Of a stretch of DNA of 34,896 nucleotides, positions 1-7,685 are shown in pieces. The notes under the pieces are model-generated. The model had not been told where the DNA came from and did not search any database. It saw only the letters and a list, made by a program, of their open reading frames with translations. The position numbers and the translations under genes are program-made. Position 1 is the first letter of the stretch. Every line of letters begins with the position of its first letter. The stretch is from Clostridiales bacterium UBA1728. Lineage in GTDB: Bacteria; Bacillota; Clostridia; Oscillospirales; Oscillospiraceae. Location of the stretch: contig DCIK01000001.1 in assembly GCA_002315975.1 (NCBI GenBank), positions 1 through 34,896 of the forward strand. The letters run 5' to 3'.

Positions 1-1343
1 AGACATACCGTCTCCACATGGCTTGTCCTCGGGAACATATCCACGGCGCAGCCCGCCTGGGGGAGGTAGCCTTTTTCGCGGAAGAAGGCCAGATCACGGG
101 CTAAAGTTGCGCAGTCGCAGCTCACGTAGACCACACGCTTCGGGTGCATCTCGGCGATGGAGGCGATGACAGAGGGAGCCAGACCCTTGCGGGGCGGGTC
201 CACCACCACTGCGTCGGGGGCGGTGCCGCGCCTCTGGAGCTCGGCGGCGGCCTCGGCAGCGTCGGCGCAGAGGAACTCGGCGTTCTCTATGCCGTTGCGT
301 ACCGCGTTCTCCCGGGCGTTCTCCACCGCATCGGCGATGACCTCCACGCCGATGACCTTTTCGGCACCCTTGGCCATACAGAGGCCGATGGTGCCTGTGC
401 CGCAGTAGAGATCCAGCACCAGACCGCTTGTCCCTTGCAGGGCGTAGCTTACGGCCCGCTCATAGAGCCTTTGCGCCTGGGGCGGGTTCACCTGAAAAAA
501 GGAGCGGGGGGAGAGCTCAAAGCGCAGGCCGCAGAGCTCCTCGGTGAGGATTTCGCTGCCGTAAAGGGTCTCCATATCTCCGTGCAGCACCACATTGCCC
601 TTCTGCCGGTTGAGGCAGAGAACGATGCCCCGGATTTCCGGCACGGCGGCTGTCAGCATCTCGATGCAGCTTTGCCGCAGAGCCTTTGACAGGGGAGCGG
701 AGGAGATGAGCGTGACCACGCACTCGCCCGTGAGCCGGGAGGAGCGCACGAACACATGGCGCAGGCCGACGATATTGTTCTTTTCATCATAGGCGTGAAG
801 ACGGTTTTTCTCCATCCATTGTACCGTGGCATGGGCGGCGCGGCGGGCTTCATCCCGCACCAGCGCACAGTCGGGGGCGGAGACGATCTCGTGACTGCGG
901 GGACGGTAGAAGCCGGCCACAATCTTCCCCTCGGCGTCGGTGCCCACGTTGAAGATGGCCTTGCAGCGCTCTGCGCCCTCTGCGTCGGCACCGAGGATTT
1001 CGGAGATGCGAAAATCCGTGCCGCCGATGCGCTTAAAGGCCTCGTTGACCTTGCTGCGCTTGAAGGAAAGCTCCTCGGCATAGTCCATGTGCCGCAGGGC
1101 ACAGCCGCCGCAGCGGGGGAAGGCGGGGCAGTCGCTTTCGATGCGGTGGGCGTGGGGCGCGGACAACAGCTCCATGCCCCGGCCCCAGACGGCGTTGCCC
1201 TGTACACGGGTGATGCGGACGCGCCACTGCTCCCCCGGGAGAGTACCGGAGACGAACACGGCGCGGTTTTCATGGCGGCATACGCCCTCTCCTTCGGAGC
1301 CGTAGGCATCCACGAGGGCGGTAAATTCTTCGTTTTTGGTCAT
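1..1343 (-). CDS. rlmD: 23S rRNA (uracil-5-)-methyltransferase, RlmD/RumA family, 3' end cut by window
   Basis: SAM-dependent methylation of a uridine C5 in 23S rRNA. I translated the minus strand from ATG at 1343, which has an AGGAGT ribosome site just upstream; the frame stays open to base 1. An N-terminal TRAM-like beta region is followed by an iron-sulfur signature, C-x5-C-x2-C (CPAFPRCGGC), with a fourth Cys in SAPDC further on. The SAM site reads VLDLYCGTGTIGL, then DPPRKG, and the catalytic Cys lies in YVSCDC. The last visible residues, SHVETVC, match the usual C-terminus, so only a few residues are missing. E. coli RlmD acts on U1939; Firmicute relatives (RlmCD) can act on two sites, and the sequence does not tell which applies. 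The gene starts 44 bp after the acyltransferase stop and may be read from upstream. Confidence 0.93.
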   Translation of the reverse strand, partial: MTKNEEFTALVDAYGSEGEGVCRHENRAVFVSGTLPGEQWRVRITRVQGNAVWGRGMELLSAPHAHRIESDCPAFPRCGGCALRHMDYAEELSFKRSKVNEAFKRIGGTDFRISEILGADAEGAERCKAIFNVGTDAEGKIVAGFYRPRSHEIVSAPDCALVRDEARRAAHATVQWMEKNRLHAYDEKNNIVGLRHVFVRSSRLTGECVVTLISSAPLSKALRQSCIEMLTAAVPEIRGIVLCLNRQKGNVVLHGDMETLYGSEILTEELCGLRFELSPRSFFQVNPPQAQRLYERAVSYALQGTSGLVLDLYCGTGTIGLCMAKGAEKVIGVEVIADAVENARENAVRNGIENAEFLCADAAEAAAELQRRGTAPDAVVVDPPRKGLAPSVIASIAEMHPKRVVYVSCDCATLARDLAFFREKGYLPQAGCAVDMFPRTSHVETVC

Positions 1344-1387
1344 GGTGTGACTCCTGAGCGAATTTGGTTTTGCAGAAGAAATGGTAC

Positions 1388-2485
1388 TTACTGTTTCTGA
1401 TCCGGAAAACACTTTGCGTTTTTATAATTCTGAATTCTTTTTATGCCGATATCTGCAACATAAGAGAATACATAGCACAGAAGGTTTCCCCAAAGCGTTA
1501 CCAAAACAGGGTTGTGGGGAAGGTACAAAATGGGTTGGAAAATGCTGCTGCTGTTCCCGTAAAAAATACAGGAGATGAACCACATCAGAAGAGAATATTT
1601 CCCGATTCTGGAGAGAACAGCTTTCAACCCGCTCAAATAAGCCGTTTTGCAAAAATGAACAAGGACGAAAATAAAAACGGGGGCATAGAAAATATCCATG
1701 TTGACGATAAAGTCTGGAAGATGGCTTATCTGCAAAGTCAGCTCAAATGCAAGGAGGCGCCCGGCAGGAGCCAGAAAAAAACAGAAGATGAGAATGATTG
1801 ACTGAAAATCCCTGCTCCCAATTTTCCGAAGGAGCGATTCCATTTTTTCAAAAAGTCCGTAATTTGCGAAAATATAGCCGATATATACGACAGGAGACCA
1901 CCAGAACAGGTTGAAGGTGAATTCTGAGCCGATAGGTATAAAATGGCTGACCAGACGAAAAATCGAAGGAATCAAGATCAGGCCTACGATCAGATCAAAA
2001 TGAATATTTTTTGAGAAAACTCTCTCAGCGAGCAACGGCAGCGTGAGCATGGTAAAGCAATAATAATTAACATACCAGCAAAAACACATCGCCGGGGTCT
2101 CGATTGCCAACAATTCTTTTACGAATCCGGAAAAAGTATAGGTGTAGTCAGCAAACAAAACGGCAATCAGGGCGAACGGAAAGAATATGCACCAGTATGA
2201 AATGTAAATATCGCTTATTTTTCTGAAAGAATACTTATATGAATGGTCTGTGTTGAAGAAGTAGAAATAGCCGGTAAGAAAACAGAAAACGGGAACACAG
2301 AGCTTTAACGGGGAACGGAGATAATCTGCCGCTTTTTCTATCAAAGGGTAAGAAATCCCTTCACCCCACCAATCCGGGAAGGTGAAAAAATGAAGTATGG
2401 ACATCATAATTAAGGCAATGCCCTTGATAATATTCGTGGTTTTTCTGTCGAAATACGGTTTTTGGCGGTTTGCTGTTATGCTCAT
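1388..2485 (-). CDS. acyltransferase 3 family integral membrane protein
   Basis: 365 aa from ATG 2485, which has an AGAGGTG ribosome site; an in-frame ATG at 2551 would add 22 residues but lies inside a palindromic element. The N-terminal part reads IIKGIALIMMSILHFFTFPDWW, and the His in that first membrane segment is the conserved residue of acyltransferase-3/OafA-type enzymes. About ten hydrophobic segments follow with short loops and no large soluble domain. Family members O-acylate cell-surface polysaccharides or peptidoglycan at the membrane; the substrate here is unknown. The gene is clearly AT-richer than its GC-rich neighbours, uses many AT-ending codons, and is bounded upstream by a paired palindromic element, so recent acquisition is likely. 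Confidence 0.8.
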   Translation of the reverse strand: MSITANRQKPYFDRKTTNIIKGIALIMMSILHFFTFPDWWGEGISYPLIEKAADYLRSPLKLCVPVFCFLTGYFYFFNTDHSYKYSFRKISDIYISYWCIFFPFALIAVLFADYTYTFSGFVKELLAIETPAMCFCWYVNYYCFTMLTLPLLAERVFSKNIHFDLIVGLILIPSIFRLVSHFIPIGSEFTFNLFWWSPVVYIGYIFANYGLFEKMESLLRKIGSRDFQSIILIFCFFLAPAGRLLAFELTLQISHLPDFIVNMDIFYAPVFIFVLVHFCKTAYLSGLKAVLSRIGKYSLLMWFISCIFYGNSSSIFQPILYLPHNPVLVTLWGNLLCYVFSYVADIGIKRIQNYKNAKCFPDQKQ

Positions 2486-2549
2486 AGTGCACCTCTGATA
2501 ATCCGGAATACAAGAATATATCCCTGTTATTAATTCTAATCTGTAAGAC

Positions 2550-2623
2550 AAGACAGGGGACGGTTCTCTGTCTTTAATAGTTCGTATACGAAGCAGACAA
2601 GACAGAGAACCGTCCCCTGTCTT
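2550..2623. repeat. head-to-head pair of REP-like palindromes
   Basis: Two 25-bp units in perfect inverted orientation, 2550-2574 and 2599-2623, separated by 24 bp. Each unit is itself a hairpin: a 7-bp stem (AAGACAG/CTGTCTT) around the 11-nt loop AGAACCGTCCC. The spacer carries a perfect 12-bp palindrome, TTCGTATACGAA (2581-2592). The pair sits between the divergent acyltransferase and chromate transporter genes, so it is not a terminator for either. The same loop occurs at 32492-32520 with a different stem. Confidence 0.85.
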
Positions 2624-2637
2624 TTTTGGCCCTGCAC

Positions 2638-2665
2638 TTGACAGAATGTACCTTTAGATTATAAT
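2638..2665 (+). promoter_or_regulatory. sigma-A-type promoter of the chromate transporter operon
   Basis: Perfect consensus TTGACA (2638-2643) and TATAAT (2660-2665) with a 16-bp spacer in an AT-rich stretch. It points at the gene starting at 2719, whose GGAAAGGAGA ribosome site is at 2704-2713. Confidence 0.8.
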
Positions 2666-2718
2666 TTAATCTATCATAGCATACCGCGTTGGTTTTGTCG
2701 ACAGGAAAGGAGACGGAA

Positions 2719-3276
2719 ATGCTTCTTTTGGACATGATATGGACCTTTTTCAAGGTGGGCATCTGCACCTTCGGGGGCGGCTACGCCATGCTGCCCGTTT
2801 TGCAGCGGGAGGTGGTGGAGAAAAAGCACTGGGTCACCCAGGAGGAAATTCTGGATTACTACGCTGTGGGTCAGTGTACCCCGGGCATCATCGCCGTGAA
2901 CACCGCCACCTTTGTGGGATACAAGCACGCGGGCGTCCTCGGCGGGGTGCTCTGCTCTCTGGGCTTTGTGCTGCCCTCGCTGCTCATTATCCTGAGCATC
3001 GCGGCGGTGCTGCAGAACTTTGCCCATCTCGCCGTCGTGAAGAACGCCTTCGCCGGCATCCGCATCTGCGTGTGTGTGCTGATTCTCAACAGCGTGGTGA
3101 AGCTCTGGAAGAGCGCCGTGAAGGATAAGGTGACTCTCTGCGTATTTATCGCCGTGTTTGCGGTGATGGTGGTGGGGAAGTACGCCTTCGGCATCAGTGT
3201 GTCCCCGGTGGTATTCGTGCTGCTGGCGGTGCTGGGGGGAGTGGTGCTCAACGCGCTGGGAAAGGAGACAAAATGA
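2719..3276 (+). CDS. chromate transporter family protein, first half of a pair
   Basis: 185 aa from ATG 2719, chosen because AAGGAGA lies 6-12 bp upstream; a longer reading from a TTG at 2689 has no ribosome site. This is one CHR domain (single-domain, short-chain ChrA type). Near the N-terminus it has the signature F-x-K-V-G-x-C-T-F-G-G-G-Y-A-M, then CTPGIIAVNTATFVG, both typical of the family, followed by several hydrophobic helices. Single-domain CHR proteins usually occur as adjacent pairs that act together in the membrane, as here: the next gene overlaps by ATGA. Family members export chromate or related oxyanions; the true substrate in an anaerobe may differ. Confidence 0.9.
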   Translation: MLLLDMIWTFFKVGICTFGGGYAMLPVLQREVVEKKHWVTQEEILDYYAVGQCTPGIIAVNTATFVGYKHAGVLGGVLCSLGFVLPSLLIILSIAAVLQNFAHLAVVKNAFAGIRICVCVLILNSVVKLWKSAVKDKVTLCVFIAVFAVMVVGKYAFGISVSPVVFVLLAVLGGVVLNALGKETK

Positions 3277-3842
3277 TCTGCCTTCGGCTCTTCTGGGAAT
3301 TTTTTAAGACCGGGCTGTTCTCCGTGGGCGGGGGACTGGCCACGCTGCCCTTTTTATATGGTATGGGGGAGAAGACCGGCTGGTTTACCACCGCCGATGT
3401 GGCGGATATGCTGGCCGTCAGCGAGTCCACCCCCGGGGGCATAGGCGTGAACATGGCCACCTACGCGGGCTACACCACGGCGGGCGTTTTGGGCGGCGTG
3501 ATCGCCACGCTGGGACTTGTCACGCCCAGCATCATCGTGATTCTGCTGGTGGCTATGGTGCTGGACAGGTTCCGCAAAAGCGCCGTGGTGGACAGGAGCT
3601 TCTATCTCCTGCGCCCGGTGTCCACGGCACTCATCGCCGCGGCGGGACTGTCGGTGTTCGTGCTGGTGCTGTGGAACGGCGGCAGCGAGCCCCTGCATTG
3701 GATTCGCTGGGAGGCGCTCTTGCTGATGGCCGGAATATGGCTGCTGAGCAACGCGGTGGAGTTTACTAAAAAGCTGCACCCCATCGTGCTCATCGCCCTC
3801 TCGGCGGTCTGCGGCATTGTGTTCTCTCTGGGCGGCACGTAA
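3273..3842 (+). CDS. chromate transporter family protein, second half of a pair
   Basis: 189 aa, starting in the ATGA overlap with the previous stop, so translation is probably coupled. It is a second CHR domain with the same landmarks: FFKTGLFSVGGGLATLP near residue 10, then STPGGIGVNMATYAGY around residue 50. About five or six hydrophobic segments follow. The two halves are clearly homologous to each other but not identical, as expected for a heteromeric or antiparallel pair. A strong intrinsic terminator follows at 3861-3914, closing the operon. Confidence 0.9.
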   Translation: MICLRLFWEFFKTGLFSVGGGLATLPFLYGMGEKTGWFTTADVADMLAVSESTPGGIGVNMATYAGYTTAGVLGGVIATLGLVTPSIIVILLVAMVLDRFRKSAVVDRSFYLLRPVSTALIAAAGLSVFVLVLWNGGSEPLHWIRWEALLLMAGIWLLSNAVEFTKKLHPIVLIALSAVCGIVFSLGGT

Positions 3843-3851
3843 GAGAAGTCC

Positions 3852-3880
3852 TTGCACTATCCCCGCATTCATGGTAGAAT
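3852..3880 (+). promoter_or_regulatory. possible promoter of the lipoprotein gene, embedded in a terminator
   Basis: TTGCAC (3852-3857) and TAGAAT (3875-3880) with a 17-bp spacer. The -35 matches only 3 of 6 consensus bases and the -10 matches 5. A transcript from here would begin near 3887 and lack the left arm of the terminator hairpin. Confidence 0.4.
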
Positions 3881-3914
3881 AAGCTGAAATTCTGCCGAAT
3901 GCGGGGATTTTTTT
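3861..3914 (+). terminator. intrinsic terminator of the chromate transporter operon overlapping the next ribosome site
   Basis: The outer stem CCCCGCATTC (3861-3870) pairs perfectly with GAATGCGGGG (3897-3906). An inner stem GGTAGAAT/ATTCTGCC continues the helix with one G-U pair and an 8-nt loop, and then comes ATTTTTTTAT. The right arm GCGGGG is also the only ribosome-site candidate for the gene starting at 3915. Confidence 0.85.
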
Positions 3915-5342
3915 ATGAAGAGAAAAGCCGGGCTGTGCGCTTTAGTGGCGTGCTGCCTTTTACTCAGCGGCTGTGCCATGCCGGAGTTTATGAAGCTCAA
4001 GGGCGTGAACACCGATGCCATACTGCACAAGGAGGAGGCGTTAAGCTCTCCCACCCCCGCTCCCACGGAGAGACCCGACGGCTGCGAGGGCGCGGCGCTG
4101 GATCTGCTGGAGGCAATGCGGGACGGCGAGCGCAACACGCTGCTGCTCTTCTCCGACGGGATTCCCGGCTATACCTCAGATTATACCCACCCCCTCTACA
4201 CGGCGGCTTACAGCTCCCTTCAATGGAGGCTGCAGGGCTACAAGGAGGGCAAGAGCGGCTACACCCTCACCGTGGAGCTGACGGTGAGGGATATGCGCAG
4301 GCTCCTCGACGAGCTCTATACCCGCGTGGAGCGGGAGCAGACCCCCGGCTGCGACCGGGTAAGCCTCTGTGACGGGATTCTGCAGGAGCTGATTGCGGAA
4401 ACGGACTATCCCACATTGAGCAGACGGGAGAGCTTCACGCTCTCCAAGGTCACGGGCACCTGGAGACTGCTTTATGCCGACGATTTTCTCAATGCGGCGG
4501 CGGGCTATCTGCCCCAGGCACTGAAGGAATTTGACCTGCCGGAGGCACTGTCGGCGGAGACGCCCATGGAGGACAGCGACTCCGTGAAGAAGACTCAGGT
4601 GGTGCGGGACTTTCTCCGCACGGTCACGGTGCTGGGTACCTATCCCAACGAACCCGAGGGCTACCGCATGGAGCTGCAGTGCGAGAACAATGCCGACGGC
4701 GAGAGAATTTTTTCCGTGAAAAACATCATTGTCAACGGCTATGTGCTGGACACGAGCTGGAACATCACGGTGGGCGGCGGTCAGACGGCGGTGGGCAGCG
4801 TGATTCTCTCCCGCGCCGCGCTGGAGAGCTGCGGCATTACGAGCGTGAACAATATTTATTTTACGCTGGAAACATTTACAGCTCAGGCATGGCCCGTATA
4901 TCCGGAACTCAGCACGGCCTGCACCGTCTATCCTCACGGAAGGAACGACAGCGCCGCACCGCTTGCGGAGCGGGAGGGACAGCAGCGGCTGCTGGACAGC
5001 TGGTGCGCCGGCTTTACGGTGCTGGAAATCCTCGACGAGGGCTGCTGGGGCTGCACGGCGCTGGTGGTTGTGGACAACCGCACAACGGAGGAGCTGTGGT
5101 TCGGCGTGGGCGAGCTGGAGATGGACGGACGGGATTTTGACCCCGGCTGGCGCTATCTGCTCCCCGGCGGCTGCAGGGGCGTGGAAAAGCTCCGTATCAG
5201 CGCCGGTGAGGTGCTCCGCAGCGGCAGAGCGAGCGTGAGCAAGCTGGAGTTCACGGTCTATGTCAGCGATCTGGTGAACCTCGATAAGAAGGATGAGGGC
5301 ATCAGCGTCAGCGGGAAATATCAGTTGGCGATCAGCGATTAG
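3915..5342 (+). CDS. lipoprotein of unknown function
   Basis: 475 aa. The N-terminus is a lipoprotein signal: a basic MKRKAG, a hydrophobic stretch, then the lipobox LLSGC with the acylated Cys at residue 20, so the protein should be anchored to the outer face of the membrane. A Ser/Thr/Pro linker (around residues 44-54) follows. Residues 60-230 are mixed alpha/beta and the rest is beta-rich. I recognise no enzymatic motif; the C-terminal third has the look of an immunoglobulin-like or DUF-type surface domain. The start is fixed by the lipobox but lies directly behind a T-run, with GCGGGG eight bases upstream as ribosome site. It stands alone between the chromate operon and the repeat region. 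Confidence 0.8.
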   Translation: MKRKAGLCALVACCLLLSGCAMPEFMKLKGVNTDAILHKEEALSSPTPAPTERPDGCEGAALDLLEAMRDGERNTLLLFSDGIPGYTSDYTHPLYTAAYSSLQWRLQGYKEGKSGYTLTVELTVRDMRRLLDELYTRVEREQTPGCDRVSLCDGILQELIAETDYPTLSRRESFTLSKVTGTWRLLYADDFLNAAAGYLPQALKEFDLPEALSAETPMEDSDSVKKTQVVRDFLRTVTVLGTYPNEPEGYRMELQCENNADGERIFSVKNIIVNGYVLDTSWNITVGGGQTAVGSVILSRAALESCGITSVNNIYFTLETFTAQAWPVYPELSTACTVYPHGRNDSAAPLAEREGQQRLLDSWCAGFTVLEILDEGCWGCTALVVVDNRTTEELWFGVGELEMDGRDFDPGWRYLLPGGCRGVEKLRISAGEVLRSGRASVSKLEFTVYVSDLVNLDKKDEGISVSGKYQLAISD

Positions 5343-5400
5343 CGATAGGGGTCTTGCCCGAAAAGGGAAGTAATGAGACGGGGCGTCCGGTCTTGCCTCT

Positions 5401-5435
5401 ACCTCTGGGAGAGGTGCCCCACAGGGGGCGGAGAG
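5401..5435. repeat. degenerate palindromic repeat
   Basis: ACCTCTGGGAGAGGT forms a hairpin and is followed by GCCCCACAGGGGGC, a second hairpin, then GGAGAG. It resembles a diverged member of the same dispersed family as the tandem copies just downstream. It lies in the 268-bp gap between the lipoprotein and metF. Confidence 0.5.
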
Positions 5436-5460
5436 TGTAGTTTGCAGCTGCGCCGGAAAA

Positions 5461-5568
5461 GCCCTCTCAGTCACGGCTTCGCCGCGCCAGCTCCCCCAAA
5501 GGGGGAGCCAGCCCTCTCAGTCACGGCTTCGCCGTGCCAGCTCCCCCAAAGGGGGAGCCGAGAGGGGC
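5461..5568. repeat. two tandem 50-bp palindromic repeats
   Basis: Units 5461-5510 and 5511-5560 are identical except for two bases. Each has two hairpins: CACGGC-TTC-GCCGTG (5522-5536 in the second unit) and GCTCCCCC-AAA-GGGGGAGC (5540-5558). In the second unit the flanks CCCTCTC (5512-5518) and GAGAGGG (5560-5566) pair, closing a three-way junction. The first unit has one broken pair in hairpin one and no closing arm. Related elements occur at 24748, 28656 and 31101. Confidence 0.85.
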
Positions 5569-5610
5569 TTTGCGCCACTTTTACAGAAACAGTACAACAG
5601 GAGAAAAGAC

Positions 5611-6483
5611 ATGACCATAGCCGAAATGATGCGTGAGCGTACTACCTTATCCTATGAGGTCTTCCCGCCGAAAACCGAGGCGGGGGTGGAGAGCCTCAAG
5701 AGGGCGCTTGCGGAGATGAACGCCTTTGCCCCTGCGTGGGTCAGCTGCACCTGCGGGGCCAGCGGCAGCGACAAGGGCTGCCAGAATGAGATTCTGGAGG
5801 CAGTCAATGCCCTCAACGGCCCTGTGGCCTCTGCCCACTATACCTGCATCCACCGCAGCCGGGAGCAGATTTCGCAGGACATGGACACCCTCCTGCGCAT
5901 GGGCATTGACCATGTGCTGGCTCTCCGGGGCGACTTCCAGAAGGGAGAGAGCGGCACCATGGGGCAGTTCTGCCACGCCAGCGAGCTGATGGCGTATCTC
6001 AGGGCACAGTACGGTGAGCGCATCCATCTCAGCTGCGCAGGCTTCCCGGAGGAGCACATCCAGAGCGAGCGCTTTACAGACGACATCGCCTTCCTCAAAC
6101 GCAAGCAGGATCTGGGCGCGGAGTACATCGTCACCCAGCTCACCTTTGATATGGAGGCCTTTAAGCGCTGGCTGGATGCTCTGGATAAGGCTCACATCAC
6201 CATCCCCGTCTCCGCCGGCGTGATGCCCGTCACCGAGCGGGACAAGCTTCTGCGCCACTGCCTCTCCCAGAACGGCTGCGCCATCCCCGGCCCCCTCGCC
6301 AGACTGATCTCCCGCCGCTACGATGACCCCGAGGGCTTCCGGCAGGAGGGACTGGACTACAGCGCCGCACAAATCCGTGAATATTTATCCTTGGGTGTAA
6401 ACGATCTGCACATCTATACCCTGAACGACGCAAAGGTGACAAACGAGCTTCTTGTACGCTCCGGATGCTTTGCAAAGCCTTGA
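5611..6483 (+). CDS. metF: 5,10-methylenetetrahydrofolate reductase
   Basis: 290 aa, the usual length of bacterial MetF, starting at ATG 5611 after AGGAG (5600-5604). It reduces methylene-THF to methyl-THF, the methyl donor for the acetyl-CoA synthase genes that follow and for methionine synthesis. The TIM-barrel landmarks are present: SYEVFPPK near residue 14, where the Glu is the expected proton donor, VSCTCGASGS around 45, LALRGD near 103 at the FAD site, and QLTFD near 176. No metV partner gene is adjacent. In several acetogens MetF forms a complex with MetV, so its electron donor here cannot be read from the context. A 242-bp gap separates it from acsD. Confidence 0.93.
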   Translation: MTIAEMMRERTTLSYEVFPPKTEAGVESLKRALAEMNAFAPAWVSCTCGASGSDKGCQNEILEAVNALNGPVASAHYTCIHRSREQISQDMDTLLRMGIDHVLALRGDFQKGESGTMGQFCHASELMAYLRAQYGERIHLSCAGFPEEHIQSERFTDDIAFLKRKQDLGAEYIVTQLTFDMEAFKRWLDALDKAHITIPVSAGVMPVTERDKLLRHCLSQNGCAIPGPLARLISRRYDDPEGFRQEGLDYSAAQIREYLSLGVNDLHIYTLNDAKVTNELLVRSGCFAKP

Positions 6484-6540
6484 AAATAAAGTAAAATGCA
6501 CAGAGCTAAAGCGATAAAGAGAGCACTTTTCGGTGATTTT

Positions 6541-6615
6541 TTCCCACGGTGAAACGGGAGAAAGAACGGCTTGGTGCAACCTGCGGTTGCACATGGGCAA
6601 GAGATATGTGCTTTT
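6541..6615 (+). promoter_or_regulatory. structured leader upstream of the acs operon (possible attenuator)
   Basis: Hairpin GTGCAAC-CTGCG-GTTGCAC (6574-6592) overlaps a second possible hairpin, GCACAT (6589-6594) with ATGTGC (6606-6611), which is followed by TTTT. Both use bases 6589-6592, so they cannot form together, the layout of an attenuator. I could not match it to a known riboswitch. Whether transcription starts upstream of it is unknown. Confidence 0.3.
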
Positions 6616-6638
6616 GAAAAACGCAAATTCGTAGTAAA

Positions 6639-6669
6639 TTGTATACGGTTTAATAGAAACAATTATATT
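6639..6669 (+). promoter_or_regulatory. weak candidate promoter of the acs operon
   Basis: TTGTAT (6639-6644) and TATATT (6664-6669) with a long 19-bp spacer, inside the only AT-rich stretch before acsD. The match is poor for what should be a very strongly expressed operon, so the real promoter may differ. A small hairpin around CTGTCA/TGAC..CAG (6680-6700) lies just before the AGGAGG (6713-6718) of acsD. Confidence 0.25.
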
Positions 6670-6725
6670 TTGTCGCATTCTGTCAGTCAATATGACGGCA
6701 GAGACAAATAAGAGGAGGAAAACCA

Positions 6726-7667
6726 ATGGCATTCACCAACAAGCCCCAGGTCTTCAACGCGAAGATCAACCCCATCACCTTTGGCGCCAACGGCCACGAA
6801 GTGACCCTCGGCGGCAGCAACGTCTACCCCCTGTACAGCTTTGATGCTCCCATCGCCAACGCTCCCAAGGTGGGCATCCAGGTCTCCGACAAGGGCTTTG
6901 ATGCTTCTCTGCCCGAGCTGGCCAAGTTCTACGAAGGCTGCAACACCGTCGTCGAGATGGCCAAGCGCGCCGCTTCCGCTGAAGGCGTCGATTTCGTCTG
7001 CCTGCGTCTCGAGTCCGCCGACCCCAACGGCGACAACGCTTCCGTTGAGGATTGCGCTGCCCTCGCCAAGGCCGTCGCCGAAGCCATCGACAAGCCCCTG
7101 GCTGTCATCGGCTCCAAGAACGTCGAGAAGGACGCTACCCTTCTGGGCAAGGTCGCTGAGGCCCTGACCGGCTACAACCCCCTGCTCCTCTCCTGCAAGG
7201 AAGAAAACTACAAGGCCGTTGCCGCCTCCGCCATCATGGCTTACGGCGCCAAGGTCGCCGGCGAGTCCGCCGTTGACATCAACCTGGCCAAGCAGCTGAA
7301 CGTTCTCGTCAAGCAGATGGGCATCGCCGCCGGCAACACCGTCATGAACGTCGGCACCGCCGCCGCCGGCTACGGCTTCGAGTACGTCGCCTCCACCATG
7401 GACCGCGTCAAGGGCGCTGCCATGACCCAGAACGACGTTGACCTCCAGCTCCCCATCGTGACTCCTCTGGGCGACGAAGCCTGGGGCGTCAAGGAGACCC
7501 TCCTTGAAGAGTCCGATAACCCCGCCTGGGGCGCCCGCGAAGAGCGTGGCATCCAGATGGAGATCTGCACCGCTTCCGCTTGCCTGGCCAGCGGCTCCGA
7601 TGCTGTTATCCTCAAGCACCCCGCATCCGTGAAGACCATCTCCGCGTTCGTCGCGGCTCTTATGTAA
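6726..7667 (+). CDS. acsD: corrinoid/iron-sulfur protein small subunit (ACDS delta)
   Basis: 313 aa, start supported by AGGAGG seven bases upstream. This is the TIM-barrel small subunit of the corrinoid iron-sulfur protein (CFeSP), which with AcsC carries the methyl group on cobalt between AcsE and AcsB. Landmarks of the family: NPITFGANGHEVTLGGSNVYPLYSFD at residues 15-40, VDFVCLRLESADPNG near 90, and MNVGTAAAGYGFEY near 210. It is first of the run acsD-acsC-acsE-cooS-cooC-acsB, and the next gene follows after 18 bp. Arginine is coded almost only by CGC/CGT, a sign of very high expression. Confidence 0.95.
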   Translation: MAFTNKPQVFNAKINPITFGANGHEVTLGGSNVYPLYSFDAPIANAPKVGIQVSDKGFDASLPELAKFYEGCNTVVEMAKRAASAEGVDFVCLRLESADPNGDNASVEDCAALAKAVAEAIDKPLAVIGSKNVEKDATLLGKVAEALTGYNPLLLSCKEENYKAVAASAIMAYGAKVAGESAVDINLAKQLNVLVKQMGIAAGNTVMNVGTAAAGYGFEYVASTMDRVKGAAMTQNDVDLQLPIVTPLGDEAWGVKETLLEESDNPAWGAREERGIQMEICTASACLASGSDAVILKHPASVKTISAFVAALM

Positions 7668-7685
7668 GTTAAGGAGGCACATACA

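Noticed and set aside
1364..1801. Plus-strand frame of 145 aa
   Set aside because: Antisense to the acyltransferase gene, without ribosome site or recognisable sequence.
2550..2623. Terminator
   Set aside because: It lies between divergent genes upstream of both starts, so no transcript of either gene would end there.
5461..5560. Possible CRISPR array
   Set aside because: Only two copies, directly adjacent with no spacers, and no cas genes; the units are palindromic intergenic repeats.
5373..5636. 87-aa plus-strand frame before metF
   Set aside because: It consists of translated repeats and overlaps the metF start in another frame.
6541..6615. Cobalamin, SAM or folate riboswitch before the acs genes
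   Set aside because: The conserved cores of these classes could not be found; only generic hairpins are visible.
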